Shown: piece by piece, positions 42,350 through 50,189 of the stretch
Numbering within the stretch: position 1 is the first letter of the stretch
How the letters are laid out: each line of letters opens with the position of its first letter
Position numbers and translations under genes: made by a program
From: Phytoplasma sp041276565
GTDB taxonomy: Bacteria > Bacillota_I > Bacilli_A > Acholeplasmatales > Acholeplasmataceae
Length of the DNA: 64,000 nucleotides
NCBI RefSeq assembly: GCF_041276565.1
Contig: NZ_JBGGGR010000001.1
Span: 1 to 64,000, forward strand
Reading direction: 5' to 3'
Notes under the pieces: model-generated
Databases searched by the model: none
What the model was told of the DNA's origin: nothing
What the model saw: only the letters and a program-made list of their open reading frames with translations

Positions 42350-43281
42350 AAAGTAAAATTTATTTATTAGAAAAATTTAAGACGATTATCAAAAATAAAA
42401 GATTAAATCATTTTTATATTATCGAAGATGAAAATAATGAAGAACAAAAAAAATTTATGTTCGAATTAGCATATGAATTTTTAAAAAAAGAAAATGATAC
42501 TCCTCTTTTAAAACAACAGATTACAAATTTTTCTTATCCTAATTTTTATTATTTGGACGCTAATCAAAAAAATATTACTAAAGAAGATATTTCAGATATG
42601 AAATCGTATTTCGCTCAAACATCTTTAACAGAAGAAAAAAAAGTTTATGTTATTAATGGTATTGAAAATCTTTCGTATAAAATTTCTAATAGTTTGTTGT
42701 TTTTTTTAGAAAATCCTATTAGTGAGGACCATTTAGGTATTTTGTTGACTCGTGATTGTAATCTTTTATTGCCTACTATTTTATCTAGAGCACAAGTCTT
42801 TTCTTTAAAAGATGAAAATAAATATAATATGCCTCAATTACCCAAAAATCAAGAAATAGATGCTTTAGATACAGCTTTTATTTTTTTATTAAAAAATAAT
42901 TTTCCTAAAGAAGAAAATTCCGCTTATTATTCAGATTTTAAACAATTTTTTTTATTTTTTTTAGATACTTTGCCAGAAAAAGACATTGTCGCTAAATTAT
43001 TTTTTCAAAGTTATGATTTGAATAAAATCAAATATTTTTTGAATGATTTGTTATCTCTTTTGATGAGCTTTTTTTTAGATTTGTATTATTATAAAAATAA
43101 TTTAAATGTTATTTTTCCTTCTTATTTATTTAAAAAAGAATTTTATGATAAATTAGATTTAAACAAAGTTTTAGATATTTTGGATGTTTTCATTGAAACA
43201 GAACAACAAAAAATATTTTTAGAACCTCATTTTTGTTTTATTTCTTTGTTGATTAAATTAGAAAAAGAAATTCAAATTTAA
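42346..43281 (+). CDS. holB: DNA polymerase III delta' subunit
   Basis: Clamp-loader subunit of 311 residues. Recognisable parts are KKVYVINGIENLSYKISNSLLFFLENP (shown in part; usual SLLK.LEEP), ILLTRDCNLLLPTILSRAQVFSL, and a helical C-terminal domain. No Walker A and no zinc cysteines are present in the N-terminal domain. Delta' is not an active ATPase in many species, so this is expected. Divergent, but context (tmk-holB-rsmI) supports it. Confidence 0.85.
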   Translation: MKSKIYLLEKFKTIIKNKRLNHFYIIEDENNEEQKKFMFELAYEFLKKENDTPLLKQQITNFSYPNFYYLDANQKNITKEDISDMKSYFAQTSLTEEKKVYVINGIENLSYKISNSLLFFLENPISEDHLGILLTRDCNLLLPTILSRAQVFSLKDENKYNMPQLPKNQEIDALDTAFIFLLKNNFPKEENSAYYSDFKQFFLFFLDTLPEKDIVAKLFFQSYDLNKIKYFLNDLLSLLMSFFLDLYYYKNNLNVIFPSYLFKKEFYDKLDLNKVLDILDVFIETEQQKIFLEPHFCFISLLIKLEKEIQI

Positions 43282-43299
43282 AAATATGAGTTTATAAAT

Positions 43300-44151
43300 A
43301 TGTTAATGAATCAAAAAACTTTTGTTGAAAATAAAAATATTTTATATTTGGTTTCGACGCCTATCGGAAATATGCAAGATTTAAGCTTTAGAGCTTTAGA
43401 AATTTTAAAAACAGTAGATTATATTTTAGTTGAAGATACGCGAGTAGCTCTGAAAATTTTAAATTTTTATAATTTTCAGAATAAATTAATTTCTTTATAT
43501 AAATATAATGAAAAAGAACGTATTCAACAAGTTTTACTTTTATTAAAAAATCAGAATAATTTAGCTTTAATAAGTGACGCTGGTACTCCTTTGATTAGTG
43601 ATCCAGGTCTTTTTTTGGTTCGAGCGGTTCAACAAGCTGGTTTTCATGTCAGTAGTGTTCCAGGAGCTTCAGCTTTTTTATCTGCTTTCGTTTTGTCTTC
43701 TTTCGATATACCTTTTTTATTTTTAGGTTTTTTACCTAAAAAAAAAGAACAAAAGAAAAAATTATTATCACAATATCGTTTTTTTGAATCTACTCTTATT
43801 TTTTATGAATCAGCTAATAGAATTTATGATACGTTAAAATCAATTCGTTATATTTACGGGAATAGAAATATTTCTTTATCTCGTGAATTAACTAAAAAAT
43901 TCGAAAATATTATTAATGGTTCTTTGGACGAAATTTTGAATATAGAATTAACTCAAAAAGGTGAATATGTTTTAGTCATAGAAGGAAATAAAGATCCCGT
44001 CGCACATCAAGATTTAAGTTTAGAAGAAAATATTGTTTTTTTTATTCAAAGAGGATATACAGAAAAAGAATCTTTTGAAAAAGTAGCTAAATTGAAAAAA
44101 ATTTCCAAAAAGACTATTTATAATAAATTCAAGATTAAACAAAATAATTAA
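43300..44151 (+). CDS. rsmI: 16S rRNA (cytidine-2'-O)-methyltransferase
   Basis: Modifies C1402 ribose, partner of RsmH (22434). The 283-residue protein has LYLVSTPIGNMQDLSFRALEIL, VEDTRVALKIL, ISDAGTPLISDPG, GASAFLSAFVLSSF, and SLSRELTKKFE. Start ATG 43300; no strong ribosome-binding site is seen. Together with rsmH it would build m4Cm1402 in the P site. Confidence 0.95.
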   Translation: MLMNQKTFVENKNILYLVSTPIGNMQDLSFRALEILKTVDYILVEDTRVALKILNFYNFQNKLISLYKYNEKERIQQVLLLLKNQNNLALISDAGTPLISDPGLFLVRAVQQAGFHVSSVPGASAFLSAFVLSSFDIPFLFLGFLPKKKEQKKKLLSQYRFFESTLIFYESANRIYDTLKSIRYIYGNRNISLSRELTKKFENIINGSLDEILNIELTQKGEYVLVIEGNKDPVAHQDLSLEENIVFFIQRGYTEKESFEKVAKLKKISKKTIYNKFKIKQNN

Positions 44152-44188
44152 AATAAGTTTATAAAAAAGAGGTTTATAAAAAAAATTA

Positions 44189-45739
44189 ATGAATTCTAAA
44201 TTACAGAAAAAAAATTTTTATATTTCAACTTCTATTGTTTATGCTTCTGCGATTCCACATATAGGAAATATTTACGAAATGATTTTAGGAGATGTGATAG
44301 CACGTTTTAAAAGATTAGAAGGTTATAATGTTTATTTCCAAACAGGAACAGACGAACACGGACAAAAAATAGAAAAAAAAGCATTACAAGCAGGACTACA
44401 GCCAAAAGATTATGTAGCAGGAATATCAAATGAAATTCGACAAATTTATGATAAAATGAATATCAAATATGATTCTTTTATTCGTACAGATAGCGCCTCT
44501 CATAAAAAAAAAGTTCAACAAATTATAGATAAGTTATTGAAACAAGGAGATATTTATTTAGGAGTTTATGAAGGTTGGTATTCTTTACAGGAAGAAAGTT
44601 ATATTTTTGAAAAAGATTTAATTGATGGCAAAACATTAAGCGGTGAAACACCTATTTGGACCAAAGAAGAGGTTTATTTTTTTAAATTATCCAAATATCA
44701 AGATAAATTATTAAAATATTTAGAAGAAAATTTAGATTTAGTTTTTCCTCATTCTAAAAAAAAAGAAATTTTGAATTTGTTAAAAGAACCATTAGAAGAT
44801 TTATCTATTTCTAGAACTTCTTTAAAATGGGGTATTCCTTTCTCTTTTGATTCTCGACATGTAGTTTATGTTTGGATCGATGCTTTAAGTAATTATATAA
44901 CTGGATTAGGTTATTCTCCTGAAGGTTCTGATAAAAAATTTGAACAATTTTGGCCATGTGATTTACATCTTATAGGAAAAGACATTAGCAGATTCCATTT
45001 AATTTATTTTCCTATTTTATTAATGGCTTTAAATTTGCCTTTGTCTCGACAGTTTTTTATTCATTCTTGGATTTTGTTTAATAATAAAAAAATGTCTAAA
45101 TCTTTGAACAATATTATTTATGTGGACGATTTATTGAAAACTTTTTCTGTAGATGCGATTCGTTATTTTGTTTTACATGAGATGCCTTATAATGATGATG
45201 GTGTTTTAACTCATGATCTTTTATTTGATAGATATAATACAGATTTAGTAAATACTATTGGTAATTTATTAAGTCGTACTTTAGGAATGATTAGTAAATA
45301 TAAAAACGGCAAACTAGAAAAAAATAAAAAAATTTTTACTGAGCTTGCCGAAATTGATTTAGATAAAGAATCTGTAGAAACATTTAATTCTATTAAAGAA
45401 TATATGAAATCTTATAAAGTAGGCGATTCTTTAGAATCTATTTTAAAATTATCTCGTTTATGTAACAAATATATTGATTTAGTTAAACCTTGGGAATTAT
45501 TCCGTAAGGAAGAAAATTTAGATAAATTAGATTTCGTTTTATATCATTTAATAGAAACTATTCGTTTTATAGGAGTTTTATTACAACCTTTTTTACCGGA
45601 AACATCAAAAAATATTTTGGAACAAATTAAATCTGAAAATAATACTTTTGAAAGTATTCAAGAATTCGGTGTTACTAAACCTAAAGAATTACAATTAGAA
45701 AAAAATCTTTTCGAAAGATTAATTCAAAAAGATTTTTAA
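44189..45739 (+). CDS. metG: Methionyl-tRNA synthetase
   Basis: This 516-residue class I synthetase has STSIVYASAIPHIGNIYEM (HIGH as HIGN), GTDEHGQKIEKKA, the single-cluster-free linker with EGWYSLQEESYIFE, HVVYVWIDALSNYITGLGY, and KKMSKSLNN. The C-terminal dimerisation domain found in some MetRS is missing, giving a short form. AAAGAGG is upstream. Confidence 0.96.
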   Translation: MNSKLQKKNFYISTSIVYASAIPHIGNIYEMILGDVIARFKRLEGYNVYFQTGTDEHGQKIEKKALQAGLQPKDYVAGISNEIRQIYDKMNIKYDSFIRTDSASHKKKVQQIIDKLLKQGDIYLGVYEGWYSLQEESYIFEKDLIDGKTLSGETPIWTKEEVYFFKLSKYQDKLLKYLEENLDLVFPHSKKKEILNLLKEPLEDLSISRTSLKWGIPFSFDSRHVVYVWIDALSNYITGLGYSPEGSDKKFEQFWPCDLHLIGKDISRFHLIYFPILLMALNLPLSRQFFIHSWILFNNKKMSKSLNNIIYVDDLLKTFSVDAIRYFVLHEMPYNDDGVLTHDLLFDRYNTDLVNTIGNLLSRTLGMISKYKNGKLEKNKKIFTELAEIDLDKESVETFNSIKEYMKSYKVGDSLESILKLSRLCNKYIDLVKPWELFRKEENLDKLDFVLYHLIETIRFIGVLLQPFLPETSKNILEQIKSENNTFESIQEFGVTKPKELQLEKNLFERLIQKDF

Positions 45740-45850
45740 TATATGAATTTTAATTTTTTTGTGTGTTTCTAAATACAAATTTCATCTTTGATTATATGTT
45801 TTGAAATTATAAAAAGATTAAAAAAAGAATAATAATCAAATTATTCATAA

Positions 45851-46004
45851 AATAAAAAAAAATTCAATTATCATCAATTAATATCGATAATAATTGAATT
45901 TTTATTTTTATATTTAAATTTATATTTTATGAAATAAAAAATATGTTTAGAAGGTATATATTTTGAGAATAAAATAATTTGTCTTAATTGTACTCTTCTC
46001 AATT
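45851..46004 (-). repeat. Dispersed repeat copy A, about 150 bp
   Basis: By eye this aligns along its length with 47361-47505: a hairpin, then TTTTTATATTT, GAAATAAAAA, TTTAGAA, TATATATTT, GAGAATAAAATAA/GAAAATAAAATAA, TCTTAAT and an ACTCTTCTC/ACACTCCTC end. I estimate about three quarters identity. Read on the minus strand, it is a gene's last codons, a 3' untranslated stretch and a terminator. Confidence 0.65.
45857..45904. terminator. Bidirectional terminator between metG and truB
   Basis: AATTCAATTATC (45861-45872) pairs with GATAATAATTGAATT (45886-45900) with a 3-base bulge; A-rich before and T-rich after, so it can serve both convergent genes. Confidence 0.65.
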
Positions 46005-46014
46005 TTAATTTTAT

Positions 46015-46866
46015 TTAAAACAAATATTTTATTATATATTTGTTTTTTTTTATTGGTTCATAATAAGCGATATAATTATTTTGTTCATCTGTTACGACGA
46101 AAGGTTCGGTTGTGATAATTTGTCTTTCGTCCAGCATAATACCATTTTTAATTAATTTAATGAGATAATCATTTAAAATAATTTTTTGTGTGTCTTGGAA
46201 TAAAATTTTAGCATCAATAAAATGGTCGAGCATGACTGTATCAAGATCATGAGCTTCTTTTAAATTATAAGTTCCTATTTTAGTTCTTATTAAACTTTTG
46301 ATAACTCCAAAAGTATTTATTTTGTTAGCTAAATCTCTAGCTAAACTTCTAATATAAGTTCCTTTGGATACTTGGGCTTCAAAATTGATAGTATTTTCTT
46401 CTAAAGAACCTAACATTTGAAATTTATAGATAAAAACTTCTCTTGGAGGAACCGAAATTGCAACATTTTTTCTAGCCAAATGATATAATTTTTGTCCTTT
46501 AACTTTGATGGCTGAATACATAGGAGGAATTTGGAAATATTTTTTTTGATTAAAAAAACGAATATTTTCTTTTATTTCTTTTTCTGATAGGATAATATTT
46601 TTTGTTTCAATTAAATTGCCTGTTATATCCAAAGTATCATAATTATAATTAAACAAAATATTGCCTGTATATGTTTTATCTAAGTCATTAAATAAAAAAG
46701 ATAATTTAGTGGCTTTATTTACTAAAATAATTAATAATCCTCCAGCTAAAGGATCTAAAATACCAGTATGGCCTACTTTATCAAAATTAAATTTTCTTTT
46801 TATAAAATTAACAACATCATGAGATGTCATATTTTGTTTTTTATTAATTAAAAAAAACCCGTTCAT
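46015..46866 (-). CDS. truB: tRNA pseudouridine-55 synthase
   Basis: The protein shows GFFLINKKQNMTSHDVVNFIKRKF, the catalytic Asp in KVGHTGILDPLAGGLLIILVNKATKL (shown in part), IPPMYSAIKVKGQKLYHLAR and VSKGTYIRSLARDLANK. I start at ATG 46866 (283 residues: MNGFFLINKK); an upstream in-frame ATG at 46887 adds seven non-family residues. No riboflavin kinase/FAD synthase gene (ribF) is adjacent, although it often follows truB. Confidence 0.94.
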   Translation of the reverse strand: MNGFFLINKKQNMTSHDVVNFIKRKFNFDKVGHTGILDPLAGGLLIILVNKATKLSFLFNDLDKTYTGNILFNYNYDTLDITGNLIETKNIILSEKEIKENIRFFNQKKYFQIPPMYSAIKVKGQKLYHLARKNVAISVPPREVFIYKFQMLGSLEENTINFEAQVSKGTYIRSLARDLANKINTFGVIKSLIRTKIGTYNLKEAHDLDTVMLDHFIDAKILFQDTQKIILNDYLIKLIKNGIMLDERQIITTEPFVVTDEQNNYIAYYEPIKKNKYIIKYLF

Positions 46867-46927
46867 GAAAGAAATTATTATTCCCAAATTTTATTTTGTA
46901 TTTTAATAATAATCGAAATTATTAATT

Positions 46928-47230
46928 TTATTTTAAAAAAGAATTTAATTCTTGTTCTGTACAAAGTCCTATTTGTCTTTTTGTTTCTTGACCGTTTTTA
47001 AACAATATTAAAGTAGGAAAACTTTTGATATTATATTTTAACACTAAATCAGTATATACATCGACATCAACTTTAACTAATTTTATATTTGTATCTTGTT
47101 CAAAAAAATTATCTACAATAGGCATTAATTTTTGACAAGGTACACACCAAGAAGCGTAAAAATCCAGTAAAATTGTTTCTTTTTGATTAATTAAATTTTC
47201 TATACTTTTAGTGGCATTTTCTTGGAACAT
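46928..47230 (-). CDS. trxA: Thioredoxin
   Basis: A 100-residue thioredoxin-fold protein: LLDFYASWCVPCQKLMPIVDNF, VKVDVDVYTDLVLKYNIKSFPTLILFKNGQE with the cis-proline FPT. The active site is CVPC, not the usual CGPC, which can change redox potential (inference). No signal peptide. Thioredoxin reductase is not in the window. It lies alone between two copies of the dispersed repeat. Confidence 0.93.
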   Translation of the reverse strand: MFQENATKSIENLINQKETILLDFYASWCVPCQKLMPIVDNFFEQDTNIKLVKVDVDVYTDLVLKYNIKSFPTLILFKNGQETKRQIGLCTEQELNSFLK

Positions 47231-47354
47231 ATATCGATTTCACTCTTTTATTTTATTTTTATTTTTTTTAAATATGAATTGTTATTACAATATCCTTTTA
47301 TATTATAATATTTATTTTTTTAAATTATAAATATATATTAGATATTTTTTTTAG

Positions 47355-47415
47355 AAAATAAAAAAATTTTAATTATTACTGATATTGGCGATAATAATTA
47401 AAATTTTATTTTTAT
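47355..47415 (-). terminator. Perfect 16-bp terminator hairpin in repeat copy B
   Basis: AAAATTTTAATTATTA (47363-47378) is exactly complementary to 47392-47407, loop of 13 bases (47379-47391). On the minus strand TTTTTTT follows the stem, so it would end transcription of the minus-strand remnant; the plus side is also T-rich. Confidence 0.7.
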
Positions 47416-47505
47416 ATTTGAATTAACGAAATAAAAATAGATTTAGAAAATATATATTTCGAAAATAAAATAAATTTTCTTAATAATATGACACTCCTCT
47501 ATTTT
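47361..47505 (-). repeat. Dispersed repeat copy B
   Basis: The partner of 45851-46004. On the minus strand it starts with the final codons of the remnant described next (GVSYY, stop at 47480-47482), continues as an AT-rich 3' region and ends with a hairpin. Confidence 0.65.
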
Positions 47506-47797
47506 GTATTTCGGTATTTTCGTCTTCTCGTTTTCTCCAAAAACAAATAAAACCAGGAACAACAATGCAAGCTATAAAAGTAATATTAATTAATAATTAA
47601 TATTTTGCCCTATCGTTATGAATTGCTTTTGCCATGAAATCATCACAAATTAACTGTTCTTGTTTTTCATGAGATTTTACTTTGTTTTTTTGAATCGTCC
47701 TTTAAACCAAGATATCTTAAATATAATTCTCTTGCGCCAAAACACACAAGAAATAATAAAAAAAATATAACACTCTTCTACCAGATATTTGTATCAT
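47480..47797 (-). pseudogene. Remnant of an unrecognised membrane protein gene
   Basis: Read leftward, one frame gives 34 residues (47600-47701) containing HEKQEQLICDDFMAKAIHND, a TAA at 47597-47599, then in the same frame 38 residues (47483-47596) with a hydrophobic stretch INITFIACIVVPGFICFWRK and a charged end REDENTEIQNRG before TAA 47480. Farther upstream a different frame starts with ATG (47795-47797) and encodes MIQISGRRVLYFFYYFLCVL before a stop. The pieces look like a membrane protein broken by a stop and a frameshift. I do not recognise the family. Confidence 0.45.
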
Positions 47798-48064
47798 ATA
47801 TATTATTTTATTTCTTTTTTATCTTTTATATATTTATTATCAATAAGGCAAATTTTTGATAACAAAATATAAAAAAATATTAGAAAAATTATCCTTTTTA
47901 AACATGCCAAAACAAATTAATAAATGTAAAATAAATATAATTTAATTATAACATAAAAAAATAATTAATCTTTTTCAGTATTTTATTAAATGTTTATTAA
48001 TTTATTTTTTTATCATTTAAATATTGTCATAATATTTTTTATAATTATTTAAAATTGTCTCTAA

Positions 48065-49003
48065 TTATAAATCAGGATTATAAAATTTTTTACCTTCGAT
48101 GACAGATATATTTTCGGTAAATTCACCTTTTTTTGTTTTTTGTAAATATTCACCTAAAGTATTTAATTTAGCGTCTATATTGTCTAAATACCATAATATA
48201 AGAGCTTCTCCTATTTTAGGTTCTTTTGGCGAACCATATTCTAATAAACCGTGATGAGCAATCAATAAATGTTTTAAAAGTAAAATTTCTTCTGTATTTT
48301 GAATTCCTAATAAAATAGCTTCTTCCTGAATATCATTTACTCCTAAAACTAAGTGTCCTAATAAAACACCTTCTTTATTGTAATTTTTAGAAATAAAATC
48401 GAATTCTTTGATTTTCGCCATATCATGAAGGATAATTCCGCAATTTAATAAATCTTTATTTAAAAAAGGATATATAGTTGTTACATTGCTAGCCATTCTT
48501 AACATATTATAAGTATGATATCCTAAACCACCATAATAATTGTGATGCATTTTAAAAGCGGCCGGAGAAATCAAAAACTTTTTTTTGTTTTTTTGATATA
48601 AATTATTAGTTAATTGATATAAAGTAGGATTTTTGATTTGAGATAAATATTCATTAATTGTTTCATCAATTTTTTGAAAAGATATAGGAGCACTTGAAAA
48701 AAAAAGATTATAATAATAATAAATATTATCCCATTCCAACATATCTTCAATGAGATTATATTTTGAACCAAATAAAATATTTTTTTCTTTTTCGGTAGTA
48801 ATATATTTGGCTTCAAATATATAAATTTTTTCTTTTTGAGGAAGTTCAGAATTCAAATCTAATTTTATATTGATACAAAATTTTTCTTCTAATAAAAGAT
48901 CAACATTTATAAAATGTTCTCCTTTATTAATACTATTTAATTTTCCGATAAAACTAAATTCATTTCCTATTTTTTGATTTTTTAAAAATGTTGTTTGGTT
49001 CAT
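48065..49003 (-). CDS. yhaM: 3'-5' exoribonuclease, YhaM family
   Basis: A 312-residue protein. The N-terminal OB-fold part (about 10-110) is followed by an HD metal-dependent domain: HHNYYGGLGYHTYNML, the HD pair in CGIILHDMAKIKEFDF, GHLVLGVNDI, HLLIAHHGLLEYGSPKEPKI and the final Asp in LWYLDNIDAKL. This order is diagnostic for YhaM/CBF1. It probably matures or degrades RNA 3' ends. No strong ribosome-binding site on the minus strand before ATG 49003 apart from AGGAAT. Confidence 0.88.
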   Translation of the reverse strand: MNQTTFLKNQKIGNEFSFIGKLNSINKGEHFINVDLLLEEKFCINIKLDLNSELPQKEKIYIFEAKYITTEKEKNILFGSKYNLIEDMLEWDNIYYYYNLFFSSAPISFQKIDETINEYLSQIKNPTLYQLTNNLYQKNKKKFLISPAAFKMHHNYYGGLGYHTYNMLRMASNVTTIYPFLNKDLLNCGIILHDMAKIKEFDFISKNYNKEGVLLGHLVLGVNDIQEEAILLGIQNTEEILLLKHLLIAHHGLLEYGSPKEPKIGEALILWYLDNIDAKLNTLGEYLQKTKKGEFTENISVIEGKKFYNPDL

Positions 49004-49352
49004 ATAATTTATATTCCTGTTTTTTTAAATATTACTTATCAAATTATTTTTTTAAAAAAATTAATTTTATTTTTTTTTGATTGATTTATTTTTATTATTG
49101 CTATTTTAGAAAAAAATTTTAATTATATTATGTTTTTAATATTAATTTTTTTAAAAAAAATAATGTAGATAATATAAAAAAATATATTAAATAATTTTTT
49201 TATTTGTGTTAAAATCATTTTGTATTATTAAATAAACGTTATTCCTTTTTAATAATATATATTTTTTTAATTTTTTATATATAAATAAAATATAATTTTT
49301 AAAAATTTATTTAATTTTGGTTTATTTGTAGCAATTAATCCAAAGGATAATA
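49004..49352. other. 349-base divergent intergenic region
   Basis: Lies between the minus-strand yhaM and the plus-strand gene at 49353. Extremely AT-rich, with several near-consensus TATAAT-like sequences but no convincing -35 partner. AAAGGA (49342-49347) is the ribosome-binding site of the next gene. I see no coding sequence or clear structure. Confidence 0.5.
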
Positions 49353-50006
49353 ATGCATTTTAATAAGTGGAAAAAAAGTAAATTTCTATATATTGTTATT
49401 ATTATTACATTTATTTTAATTTATTTTTTAAGTCGTTTTATATTAAATAAAATTCAACAAATAAATAATATAAATAAAGATAATATTAGGTTTCAAAAAA
49501 TCAAAAAAGAAGAAAAACAATATACCAAATCTTTTAATTTAGTTCAAAAGTTAGCTTATTTGGGATTAAATAAATTTATGGAAGGATTAGGACAGGAAGG
49601 AAACAACGATTATAAACAAATTTTTCAAGGAGATCCAGAATTATTTATACAACATGTTTTGGAGGGTAATTTAAAAACAGTTAGTACTCCGTTAATTTAC
49701 GGTACTATTAATTTTGTTAGTGAAATTTTTAAAAAAAATATTCGTTTGTCGGTAAATAATAATGCTGTTCTGTTCACAAATAATCCTTCAATGTCTTTAA
49801 ATGAAGTAGATATTTTGAACATCAAGATACTTAATCGTTGTAATATTCATTTTTATATTCAAACTCCTGAAGATACTCCTTCAGATGGTTATTGTTTTTT
49901 TCATGCTTTAAATACTGCATTACAAAAAGAAGCTCCTGAATGGACTAATAAAATTAATCGTTTTATTGAGTCTAATTCTTTAAAAGAAATTAACACCTTT
50001 ATATAA
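49353..50006 (+). CDS. Membrane-anchored protein with partial OTU-type cysteine protease motif, probably truncated
   Basis: A 217-residue protein. Residues 1-10 are basic, 11-31 form a strong hydrophobic helix (signal anchor or signal peptide), and a soluble region follows. At 178-188 the sequence SDGYCFFHALNTALQ matches the catalytic-cysteine motif of OTU proteases (DGxCxFxAL; Asp178, Cys181). OTU domains need a histidine roughly 80-130 residues later, but the frame ends 36 residues after the cysteine. A 15-bp sequence (49962-49976) near the end is repeated at 50039-50053. AAAGGA lies 5 bases before the ATG. The topology would place the domain outside the cell. Whether a short functional protein or a truncated gene cannot be told here. 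Confidence 0.6.
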   Translation: MHFNKWKKSKFLYIVIIITFILIYFLSRFILNKIQQINNINKDNIRFQKIKKEEKQYTKSFNLVQKLAYLGLNKFMEGLGQEGNNDYKQIFQGDPELFIQHVLEGNLKTVSTPLIYGTINFVSEIFKKNIRLSVNNNAVLFTNNPSMSLNEVDILNIKILNRCNIHFYIQTPEDTPSDGYCFFHALNTALQKEAPEWTNKINRFIESNSLKEINTFI

Positions 50007-50053
50007 TTAATTTATGAAAAACAATTAAATTAATTAAATTTATTGAGTCTAAT
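49962..50053 (+). repeat. 15-bp direct repeat at the 3' end of the OTU-like gene
   Basis: TTTATTGAGTCTAAT occurs at 49962-49976 (in the gene) and 50039-50053 (after its stop), 77 bases apart. Both copies can encode FIESN in some frame. It fits a local duplication or deletion that ended the gene. Confidence 0.75.
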
Positions 50054-50143
50054 ATTTAATAGTTTTAAAATATTAAAAAAATTAATTTTATAAAAACAAA
50101 AAATATTATTTTGTTTCAAAAATAAAATTTCTTTTTAACATTA

Positions 50144-50181
50144 AAAAAACAAGTTTCTGATTAATCTGAAACTTGTTTTTT
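50144..50181. terminator. Bidirectional terminator between convergent genes
   Basis: AAAAAACAAGTTTC (50144-50157) is exactly complementary to 50168-50181, with a 10-base loop. A-run on one side and T-run on the other suit both the plus-strand gene ending at 50006 and the minus-strand gene ending at 50190. Confidence 0.85.
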
Positions 50182-50189
50182 ATATTATA

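Larger units (their letters stand above)
45740..46014. other. Convergent gap between metG and truB, with repeat copy A
   Basis: No gene is seen. The gap contains a terminator hairpin (45857-45904) and, extending to about 46004, a sequence related to 47361-47505 (listed as repeats). Confidence 0.6.
47231..48064. other. 834-base gap with repeat copy B and decayed reading frames
   Basis: The longest gene-free stretch in the window. It holds the dispersed repeat copy B with its hairpin (47361-47505), a broken minus-strand coding remnant (47480-47797) with higher GC, and an AT-rich part to 48064 in which I see nothing specific. Confidence 0.6.
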
